A DNA stretch of 64,000 bases from Cadophora sp. MPI-SDFR-AT-0126. Lineage: Eukaryota > Ascomycota > Leotiomycetes > Helotiales > Ploettnerulaceae. Positions 55,606 to 64,000 of this stretch are shown here, piece by piece (positions within the stretch are counted from its first letter, which is position 1; each line of letters starts with the position of its first letter). Both the position numbers and the translations under genes were made by a program. The stretch lies in the NCBI GenBank assembly GCA_020747065.1, contig JAGMVK010000005.1, positions 1,984,001 through 2,048,000 on the forward strand, given 5' to 3'. The notes beneath the pieces were generated by a model. The model was given only the letters and a program-made list of their open reading frames with translations. It did no database searches and had not been told where the DNA came from.

Positions 55606-57761
55606 ATGTCTCCCAAGAAAGTCCATTGGTCGGCGGAACAGATTGCTTTTGTCATGGAGCAAAGCGCTGCAAATGTCAAGGTCGCAAAGATTGGACAGGC
55701 AGTCAAGGAGCGATGGCCAGACAAGGAGATTGCCAAGGGCTCCATCTCCAATTTGATCTGTAGACAGAACAAGAAGAATGGAAATACTCAAGACAAAGGC
55801 CAATCGTCCCGGGAGACTTCGGTTGCGCCTTCGGTCTCTGCTCGATCTGATGTTGGTGAACCTTCCAAGCTTACTTCCAACTCGCCGTCTGTCCCTGAGA
55901 CGCCACAACCACGACCACATCCAACAACTCCTAATCAGAAGTTTGTTACACCAACTACGTCTCCCCAGATTACGCCTTTCTCAGCTTTCAAGTAAGTCTA
56001 AACTTGAAATGGTCCCCCCTGCATAAGCGAGCAGAAATTTGAGATTCGTTTGTCACAGACACCTTTATCGGACTTCCTCCATATCCCCTCCTGGTATCGG
56101 AAGAATTAAGGCTAACTCTTCGATGTCAGGACTCCTCCACCTCGCTATTCATCTCTCCCAGCCCCATATCTCAACAAAGAGAATACGTTCAAGTTGGAGG
56201 GTGATCTTAGACCCCACAAGAAAATTGACCCGAATACATCGGCTCCCGATGATTCTCAGGATGAGAATCGACGATCCTCTGCTGCTCAGTTCTTGGAGAG
56301 AATGGTATCCAACTCAGCTCTCAATGCTCCTGACTCTCCATCAGAGGATAAGCTCGACCGAATCAGCGGCTCCAATTGCCCTGGCGCTAGTGAACCATTG
56401 TATTCACCCCAATCTCATCCCTCTGCCACAGAGCTTTTCACTGCTTTAGACAACGAGTCCGTAGATCATCTTCTCGACAATATCACACCAGAACTCTCAA
56501 CAAACCCCGAACTCACAACTTCGTCCTTCCAAGACGCCGACGCTGCCTACCAGGCCAATACAAATAGCCAGAACAAAGAGGACAAAGTTGAGATTGTCGA
56601 CACAGAGACTTCAATTGACGCCAAGGTTGAAGAACCTCTTGTTGAAGGGGTCGAAACTGAAGTTGAGATCGCTAAGTCGGCTCAGAAGGTTAAGAACACA
56701 GTGACTGGCAACGAAGATATCGACGACGTGCCTGAAACTGTAAAGCCTGATCAGACTCAGAAACAAGTCAACGGATCTCCAGTCCCCTTTCCTCAATCCA
56801 CTACTCCTGATCTCAGTATCACACCTCGCACTTCTCTGCTCAACTCCCCAGTAACTATCGGCAAGCCATTACAAGCAGCAATGCGCTGTACTCCCACCAC
56901 CGTGAAGATGTCCACCTTCTCCAGGTAAGGTTCCTCTTTGTCTCTTCTCTACATTCATCTTCAATCTTGATAAGATCGAGGAACTAACAGAGTCAATTTT
57001 CCAGTACCCTCGGCTCTGAGATAGTCCATATCTACGTCGGTCCCAAGCGCAAGGAATTCATCATCCACAGTAACCCACTCCGCCTTAAGTCCAACTTATT
57101 CAAGGATTTCGTCTTCACCGTCAACCCCGACTCAGGCAAGACCGAACACTACCTCCCCGATGCCGATTCCATTGCCCTCGAAGTTATTATCGACTGGGTA
57201 TACCGTCAAAATATCGAAGTCATTCCCAGAACCCTCCCATGCGGCTCGCTCAAGTATGGCAGCGATGAGCACGCTGTCTTCACCAAAGCCGTCAGCCGTG
57301 GCATCGAAGTCTATATCGTCGCCGCAAAGTTCGGTATGGTCGACCTCCAAGACCTCGTCATGGCCGAACTCGGCAAGGCCTATTACGCCCACGAAACCTT
57401 CCCTTCTTCAGCTGACATCGCCACTGTCTACGCCCACAAAAATTTTAACTCTCCTCTGCGCAGATACATGGCTCGCTCCTACCAGATTCTTGCCGATCTT
57501 GAGGATTGCCAGATCGAGACGGTGGGATGGACTGCTGAGGGTGTCGATGATATCGTCTCGGAAGTTCCGGCTCTGTTTAAGGACTTCAGAGATTTGAATC
57601 GGAAGAGTAAGGGTCTGGAGTCAAAGGAACCAAGTTTGGATCTCATTTGCTCCTACCACGCTCATGGTGCTGGTGGGGAGTGTAATTCTAAGGACCTGAA
57701 CTTTCGTGGTGAATATTCTCTGCTTTTCCATATCGTTAGAGACTGGGAGAGCTTTCGCTGA
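55606..57761 (+). CDS. BTB/POZ-domain protein with an N-terminal helical domain
   Basis: Three exons: 55606-55991, 56130-56924 and 57005-57761, 645 aa. The N-terminus (residues 1-55, KVHWSAEQIAFVMEQSAANV..ICRQNKK) reads like a small helix-turn-helix with a basic end. Residues about 60-390 are disordered and Ser/Thr/Pro/Glu-rich. The BTB fold begins directly after intron 2: LGSEIVHIYVGPKRKEFIIHSNPL, then LKSNLFKDFVF, LPDADSIALEVIIDWVYRQ and VYIVAAKFGMVDLQDLVM. Fungal BTB proteins often mediate dimerisation or Cul3 binding; combined with a possible DNA-binding N-terminus, a nuclear role is conceivable. Intron 1 (138 nt) is defined by frame. Confidence 0.75.
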
Positions 57762-58368
57762 CTGAAAATAGGTTTGGCTGCTTAGATCAACTATTCTGCA
57801 AGTGTATGCAGGAGTTGAGTGACTTTGGGCAAGGCTAGAATCCTAGGAACCAGTCACTTGGATTTCCGAATGCCTGCTGCGTGGTCTACTCCTGTACTCC
57901 ATCGCGTTTCTGGAGACAATGTTTCTTGAATCTGCACTGGGAACCTACAAGACCTTCACCACGGTCATGTCGTTTTCAATCATGCATACATGTTACCAGT
58001 CACGCTTCAGCTAACAGTCCAGAAGGACCAGGAATCTGCACAAATGGGCGAACACCACAGAGAGACAAATATACTTAGGAGGGAATTTCATGGGTTTGAT
58101 GTTTTCTTTCTACATTAGGATCTTCGTCTACGGAGTAGATCTAGGATAGACCAACCATGAATTCCATCCACGCATTCATCCATCCATCGACTCTCCACCC
58201 GTCAAACCTCGCTTGTGAAATACTGGCTGAGCTGGAAAACAAGAGCTGAGAAGTTTCACGTCGTTGCGAACGTAAGCGTAAAATAAATTGATCAAGCCGA
58301 AAAATCATACCGCCGTGCAAGTGCGCCAAAGGGAATTTGATAAGCCGCTAACTTCTCGAGTGACAACT
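57762..58368. other. Intergenic, nothing recognised
   Basis: 607 bases between convergent genes. No feature seen. Confidence 0.5.
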
Positions 58369-59228
58369 TTACTTCTTCGGGGGGTACTTGTTCTTGAAGA
58401 GATATCTGTTGTTCATTAGCATTGCCTCACAAATCCCGCTCCTAGAAATGTGCGAATCATCTGGGAGTTAGAAAATCCATCTTGGGTACTTACTGGCTCA
58501 AGTAGTAATCTCCTGCAGCAAAAAGTCCAACAATACCAGTCCAAGCGCCGACGACCTTCCAAGTTAAATCTCCAGCAGCATACTTTCTATATGCACCGAA
58601 TCCCAAGCCAGCACTCAGAGCAACAACAGCGACTGCATTACCAATGTAAACTGGGTTGTCCTTGTTGGCTTCCAAATTGCTCTTGGCCTTCTTTGCCTTG
58701 GCCTTAGCTTCCTTCTCGGCCTTCTCCGCCTTTGCTTTAGATTCAGCGTATGCCTTCTTCGCACGCTCCTCAATGACCTCAGCTTCGTGCTCGATTCTAT
58801 CGCGTTGAGTCTCGGTCTTGATGGGTTGCGAGGAGAAGTCCGAGGGGACTGTGTGAACTGATTCGGTGTCGACGTCGATTAGGGAGCTGGTGGAAGGGGA
58901 ATCAGAGTGTTCAAGTTCTGGTATCGGAGGAGCGCGCTTCTGTTAGATGGTATTAGCTCTCTGTATCATAAATGGCTTCCTCGCGATAGCTGCAAGATGT
59001 CTTCAAGCCATCTGCTGGGCCACTTGAATGGCGCCATTCAACCTCTCTCTCGAGAACCAATACTTGCAGATCGCAACCATTTTACGAAGACTCGTAGTAC
59101 AACTGCAGTTCAGAGATTATGTTTCGCAGGGATAAGGAGACGAGGAATCGAGGAACAATGGGATGAATTCTACGTACCTCCTCAGCTGATTGCGATGGCC
59201 CGCTGGCTGCTGCTGCCGCGTACGACAT
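58369..59228 (-). CDS. OM14-like mitochondrial outer-membrane protein
   Basis: Three exons: 59178-59228, 58494-58939 and 58369-58405, 177 aa; intron 1 is long (238 nt). A short Ala-rich start (MSYAAAAASGPSQ) is followed by an acidic linker, a strongly charged helix of Ala/Lys/Glu repeats (AKAEKAEKEAKAKAKKAK) and two hydrophobic segments (VYIGNAVAVVALSAGLGFGAY and VVGAWTGIVGLFAAGDYYL), ending YLFKNKYPPKK. This layout fits the fungal OM14 C-terminal domain family, whose yeast member is a receptor for ribosomes on the outer mitochondrial membrane. The identification is from layout and recall, not alignment. Confidence 0.65.
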
Positions 59229-59851
59229 GTTTGCTTGGGTTTGTGGAGCGACGGCTTGCTAATGGAGATCAGTAAATATCGGGAATATCCCAAATATGTT
59301 GCAGCTTACGAGGGAGAGTGTTTATGAGCGAAAGGCGTGGTTTTGTTGATGAAGAGAATCTCGTGAGGTTTGCAGATGCGGGAGAAGTCGTGTGCTTGGG
59401 TCGCATGTGAACGAAACCTGGCAATGGGAAGCTTGCACCAAAACAGAAGCTGGGCAGCTGACGTAGGCGGCTCCGGATGGGGATGGGGAGTGGGTCAAGA
59501 CTTTCTTTCATCTTGCATCTGCTGTGGGGACATATGGATTGCGATTTAATTTAGTCCACGAATCACTGGGATGGAGAGAGAGTATGAGTCCAAACATTGT
59601 CTATTTGCATGTCTAATGTCAAGTTGGTAACTGAAGCCAAGGGATCGGGTCAACACCCAACAAGATCCATCGCTGCAAGTCAGATTCGGTCAGGGATCAT
59701 GAAAGACATTCGAAGGTTCGGGATGATGATCATCAGGTACCAGAACCATGTCGTGGAGATCTTTATTCTTCCTATTATACACATTTGCGCCGCCATATGC
59801 AATTTTGTGTATTTTACACTCTTATACAAATCAATGTCGATCCTTTGCAGC
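59229..59851. other. Intergenic, nothing recognised
   Basis: 623 bases between two minus-strand genes: promoter of the OM14-like gene and 3' flank of mia40. No feature seen. Confidence 0.5.
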
Positions 59852-60905
59852 TCAGCTGGCCTTAGTGGCATCGTGAAAAGCCTTTGGCACAAGCTCTTCT
59901 CCCTCGTTCCCCTGTATTTTTGGTACACTTTCAGCACTCGCCTTGCTGGTATCACGGCGTTGCTCCTCGACCACCGTATTGTCCTCAAATGGCTGTGCTG
60001 GCTGATTCTGCTCGGTCGATTGGGTCGGCTTCTCTTCTTCGGCAAGTGGAGGGGCAGGCTTGTCAGATACTTGTTGAGTTCGTTCAGAAGCATCTTTCTC
60101 GTCCCCAGATGCAGCAGCGCTTTCCCTCGCACGAAGTTCCGCTTCCACCTCATCCTCATCGTCCTCAAGTTCGGATCCGTACATTTCAGGGTGCAATCGG
60201 AAGCAATCTTGCATGCCCCTGTGTAGAAGTTAGCACGTCTATGTTCCCCATAACCCGGCAGCACGTACTTGAACTTTTCTATACACTCCACGCCCTTTGG
60301 TTCCTCAGTCGAGTACACAAAACAGCTGAAAGCCGCTTTGAACTCTTCGCCACAAGGTCCATGTGCCATACCTCCCAGACAAGGACAATCCCAATTGATT
60401 TCTCCCGTCTCCGGATTAAAAGCGCCTTGTTGATCAGCCTCATCCTCTAATCCTTCCAGTCCCCCTTCCTCTCCTTCGGCCTCCTCTCCTTTGACGCCTC
60501 CTTCGGCGAATCGTTGTTTCTGCTCGGCTTCAGCTGCAGCTTGTGCCTGTCTCCGCCTCTTCTCCTCGACTATGGCGTCAACAGTAGGTTCTCTTGACTC
60601 CTGAATATTATGTAACGAGTCGTCGAGCTTCTGGATAGCAGCTGCAGACCTCATTAGCATTTGCCCAAGTCTAGACTAAACAGACAGCCCAACCCACCTT
60701 CCGGCTCCTCCGCAAACACATTGCTCGTATTATAGTAGTACACGCCTGCACCCGCCAGGCCCCATCTTACAGCACTGCTCTTCCAACTCCTTGACTTCTG
60801 CGATGGTGGTGCTGTGCTTAAGAACCGTCGTGCTGAGCTTCCAGGTAGGGCTGGTCGAGTGGACGCAATGCGCCGAGGCGAAGCTCGGAGAGCTGATCTG
60901 AACAT
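59852..60905 (-). CDS. mia40: Mia40/Tim40 intermembrane-space oxidoreductase
   Basis: Three exons: 60698-60905, 60269-60641 and 59852-60218, 315 aa. The N-terminus is a mitochondrial presequence rich in Arg and Ser ([15 protein letters not shown]) followed by a weak membrane anchor ([15 protein letters not shown]). The redox-active CPC is in WDCPCLGG. Twin CX9C motifs are [11 protein letters not shown] and CIEKFKGMQDC, with intron 2 splitting the second. [11 protein letters not shown] closes the domain. A long acidic, disordered tail of about 100 residues follows, as in other filamentous fungi. Mia40 introduces disulfides into imported proteins of the intermembrane space with Erv1. Confidence 0.93.
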
Positions 60906-62026
60906 GCTGGATGAAGGCAAGGCCAAATTCAACGATTCAGTAAGTGTAATGTGAAACAAAGGAAAGGTTCGTGGTGGACATCGGAGCTTTGGGAGAGGTT
61001 GTGTTGTTTTGTAAGCATATGATTTTTCTCGGTCCAACGCGGAGCTTCGATCTGACCACGTGATCATGGATTTCAACCTTGTCTATCTTCATTCTCCTTG
61101 TGGAAGTATCATCTGTCGTGTTATAAGCTGTAATAGCTACTTCTTAACAAAAGGAGGGATCAATGATTGGAAGTCCCTCTGTTGTTCCCACGCAGGTTCT
61201 GTCGGTCGCGCTGATTCCGGTATGGCCGTCAAGTTGCCCACAGATGGAGGCCGGGAAAGAGCATCGACTTGCCCAGTGATCTTATCATGACTATTGAGCC
61301 TGTGAGAATCCGCCCTGTATAGACAGTGGTAGCTCTGTCAAGGTCGAGTCAAATTTTCCGGAATCAGTCATCTGCCTGCCGCGGGTCAATCATACCGATT
61401 TCCTCACTCCACTTCTGTTTATGTTCCGGAAACTTTTTGAAAAAAGCACATTCAAGTGCAACTTCACAATTCCATCGATCCATTGCCCGCCTTGAACGAT
61501 TCTTGCAATGTAAGATGATGTGGGGTAGAGATCTAGTGTTGGTTCCAGGTGCATGTTCGCTTACCCATATGTATACAAATCCAGTTTTCTTGACAAGAGA
61601 TATCTCAGCTCTTGGGCAACCTCGATCACTCACTCAAAATTAAATTCAATTGCTCATAGATGAGATTGAAAAAGAAGAGAGTGTTGTTGGCTGGCCAGAA
61701 ATAGCGCGTATTCGTGCTGATCGCCAGCGAACCTTTCAGAACGCCTGAACATGACGCACAACTGGGAGGGGGTTGGATGAGGAATCTACAAACAATATGA
61801 TTTTCGGACAGATCCCAACATCCCCTTGATTTCACTGCCGTCCAGAAACTCACCAGAGAAGAGTTTAGTGTCCATCAAAAGTATCTGTAGTCTGACATGC
61901 AGGATGACATTCTGACAGAACGCTTGACTTCATCTGGCTAGTCCAGTTTGAACAACATATCAAGACACGAGCAACGCTCATTCCCTTCTACAAAGCAGAA
62001 TCTCCGGGTATGGATCAAGTTCAGTC
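60906..62026. other. Divergent interval between mia40 and the bZIP gene
   Basis: 1.12 kb with no recognised gene. A CACGTG palindrome at 61057-61062 lies about 150 bases upstream of the mia40 start and could bind a bHLH regulator; this is inference. Short frames at 61326-61643 and nearby carry no domain. Confidence 0.5.
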
Positions 62027-62977
62027 ATGGACTCAGTATGGAAGCCATTTTTAAAGTCATCCAAGGATGATTGGACCAGTATTGCGGATCCAGCAGAACG
62101 GAAGAAAGTCCAGAACAGGTTATCCCAGCGAGCGAGACGTATGAAAGACCGTCTCTTGAAAGAATCTGCTGACAGAACTGACAGGATCAAAACTCACACG
62201 TACACAGAAGAAATGCCTAACTCGGGGATCTCGCCTGAAACAAGGTGCGAATGGAGGAACGAACGAGATAGGTGGCTTAGACCATGAGATTTCAAATGAT
62301 TCCTCCATGTCGATGGAGTTAAGCATGCTCGGGGTTCCTGTGGACGCCGAAATTGATTTGTCCCTTGACCCCATGAGAGACAATCGATTCATGGTTATGC
62401 AGCAGATCGATCTCTGGGATGCATTTTTGAACATCGCAAGCAAGCTGGAACTAGCATGCGCTCAAGACAGCGGCTTCAACATCGTAGCCCCTGTAAATTC
62501 ATTACCGCCATCTCTGGTGCCTACCTTGCAGCAACGATTTGTTCCACACAAGCCATACATCGATATGTTGCCCGTAAGTGGCCTTAGGGAAGCATTTCGT
62601 TGTCTCTCGTTACTTTATGCATGCGCACCGGTGTTTTGTACTTGGATCGAGGACATCTAACTGAATTCCGAATCATCTAGTGGCCCTCGATGCGAGACCG
62701 AATTTTGAATTCCCCATCATCTATCAACGAAATCGAGTTTACAGCTGACATGGCATCAAATGACATTAAAGTCTGGGGCGCAACTTCATGGGACCCAATA
62801 GGATGGGAAATCTCACCAAAGTTTGCCAAGAAATGGTGGTTCCTGATCGACGATGGTATTTTGCAGACTGCCAACTTCTGGAGAAGTCAAAGAGGAGAGG
62901 AACCTCTGCCACTGGACCCCACCTTGCTACCCAGTTTGGTAGAACCTCATGCAGGCTGCCACCTGCTCCAGCTCTGA
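62027..62977 (+). CDS. bZIP transcription factor with DUF3425 domain
   Basis: Exon 1 from ATG 62027 encodes [25 protein letters not shown], the basic region with N-x-x-S-Q-R. Exon 2 ends at 62573 and exon 3 is 62681-62977; this intron (107 nt, GTAAGT..CTAG) sits inside the DUF3425 signature, joining [12 protein letters not shown] to WPSMRDRIL. Typical DUF3425 pieces follow: [29 protein letters not shown]. Exon 1 and exon 2 are in different frames. The only nearby GT-AG pair that fixes this is 62245-62323; otherwise the gene carries a frameshift. The regulator sits 241 bp upstream of an SDR, as often seen at secondary-metabolite loci. Confidence 0.78.
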
Positions 62978-63218
62978 TGGACTTTAGTGGAGCCGTGGTG
63001 AGTACAAACATCCCCTCCCATGGAGCCATTCTGACCGTCATCTTGTAGTCATCCATATTTCTGCTCGAAATACCCTTGTTGGCAATCGCTACTTGAACAG
63101 AGTTTGTCTGTGCGAGTTGGTTTATTTATGCTACAATTTCGCAACTTCTTGTTTTCAGGATCGGTCATCATTGTCCTCTAACAGTCCCTGTGAAGCATCA
63201 ATCGTCACTCCAACAAGT

Positions 63219-64000
63219 ATGGGAAAACTTCTTGCCCAGTTCTTTCCGCCAAGTCCAACATTCACCGAGAAAGATGTCCCTTCTTTAGCAGGGAGAGTTT
63301 TCATTGTCACTGGTGGGAATTCGGGTGTCGGTTTCGAACTTGTCAAAATCCTGTACGCCAAAGGTGGATCCGTCTACATCGCCAGTCGTTCTCCTGCCAA
63401 AGTTGCCACTGCCATCAGCGACATCGAAGCTCTTCATGCATCCAGCACAGGGAAAGTCCTTGGTTTGCACCTTGATCTCGGCGACCTTACTACTGTTCCG
63501 ACTTGCGTTTCGGCCTTTCTCGCCCAAGAATCTCGACTCGACGTCCTCTTCAACAATGCTGGCATCAGCCAGGAACCGTACGGCACTGTCAGCAAGCAAG
63601 GTCACGAAATCCACATGGCAACCAATTGCCTAGGACATTTTCTCCTCACCAATATGCTGCTTCCGATCCTTCTGCGCACTGCCAAGTCATCGTCCGAGGC
63701 CAGCGTGCGTGTCGTATACACATCTTCGGGTATCATGGACATCGCAGCTCCGCCAGGCGGCGTGTCTCTCAGTGAGCTTGTCCCCGGTAACTTTTCTAAA
63801 TCCCTTGACCGAAATTATGCAGCATCAAAAGCAGGATGTTGGATGCTTACAGCCGAACTGGATAAACGCACTCGTACAAAAGGACTTCTTTGTGTCTGTC
63901 AGAGCCCAGGAACGTTAAACACGAAGGGATGGGATCGAGCTCCATGGATAGTCAAACTTATGATGAAGCCTGTCATGCATGAGCCGAAGATGGGCGCGTA
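63219..64000 (+). CDS. Short-chain dehydrogenase/reductase (3' end outside window)
   Basis: Open from ATG 63219 to the window edge, about 260 codons, no stop reached. The cofactor motif is TGGNSGVG, the Asp of HLDLGDLTT follows, NNAG is in LFNNAGIS, the catalytic Ser in VVYTSSG, and YxxxK in RNYAASKAG. The order and the C-terminal SPGTLNT are those of retinol-dehydrogenase/WW-oxidoreductase-like classical SDRs, about 310-330 aa in full. An NAD(P)-dependent oxidoreductase; substrate unknown. It follows the DUF3425 bZIP on the same strand. Confidence 0.88.
   Translation, partial: MGKLLAQFFPPSPTFTEKDVPSLAGRVFIVTGGNSGVGFELVKILYAKGGSVYIASRSPAKVATAISDIEALHASSTGKVLGLHLDLGDLTTVPTCVSAFLAQESRLDVLFNNAGISQEPYGTVSKQGHEIHMATNCLGHFLLTNMLLPILLRTAKSSSEASVRVVYTSSGIMDIAAPPGGVSLSELVPGNFSKSLDRNYAASKAGCWMLTAELDKRTRTKGLLCVCQSPGTLNTKGWDRAPWIVKLMMKPVMHEPKMGA

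Noticed and set aside
59680..60660. Longer minus-strand frame reading through the Mia40 introns
   Set aside because: It continues past the donor at 60268 into non-homologous residues, whereas splicing gives the complete second CX9C motif.
1..64000. CRISPR arrays, phage or bacterial features
   Set aside because: No regularly spaced direct repeats, and the gene structure is eukaryotic throughout.

Overview
The window is nuclear DNA of a filamentous ascomycete (Pezizomycotina). The basis is short spliceosomal introns (mostly 48-90 nt, GTRNGT..YAG with CTRAY-like branch sites), fungal-only families (Zn2Cys6 and DUF3425-bZIP regulators, 2EXR protein, Whi5-like repressor, OM14-like protein), and a transposon copy riddled with CpA->TpA / TpG->TpA changes, the signature of repeat-induced point mutation (RIP). 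A leotiomycete is my guess from protein style only. All exon junctions were read by eye.

Layout. 1-416: C-terminus of an RGG-rich protein. 959-1768: 2EXR protein. 1769-3618: AT-rich repeat debris with a GC-richer 352-bp insert. 3619-10135: a compact catabolic-looking group, namely an MFS sugar transporter (-), a divergent promoter with tandem CGG-bearing 10-mers, an intracellular GH78-type alpha-L-rhamnosidase (+) and a Zn2Cys6 regulator (+). 10462-10625: a small Tc1/mariner-type MITE. 10917-26427: a nest of LTR retrotransposons of the Ty1/copia order (gag-PR-IN-RT-RNaseH). 26988-32764: Rad4/XPC, an MDP1-like HAD phosphatase and a GNAT acetyltransferase. 34204-45000: an APC-family permease, an SDR, an unknown protein, a small Gly/Ser/Tyr protein, a class I terpene synthase and a four-TM protein. 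45909-64000: Whi5-like repressor, secreted aspartic protease, unknown protein, BTB protein, OM14-like protein, Mia40, DUF3425 bZIP, and an SDR cut by the window end.

The retrotransposon nest is the most unusual part. An old, RIP-degraded element (10917-26427, 215-bp LTRs, target duplication CCTTC) contains a young, un-RIPped copy of the same family (12595-20268, two 217-bp LTRs with 2 differences). A third LTR in reverse orientation (11822-12038) and the inverted 556-bp piece between it and the young element are explained by recombination between two oppositely oriented LTRs: the 5-bp target duplications match only after the 556 bp is flipped back. The young element has an in-frame TAA between integrase and reverse transcriptase, present in both copies, and carries between RT and the 3' LTR a spliced opposite-strand gene for a 213-aa protein with a six-cysteine motif. 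The region of that gene is also present in the old copy, so it belongs to the element lineage.

The other genes look like ordinary dispersed fungal loci. The terpene synthase has no obvious P450 or transporter partners here. The bZIP plus SDR pair at the right edge could be the start of a cluster that continues outside the window.
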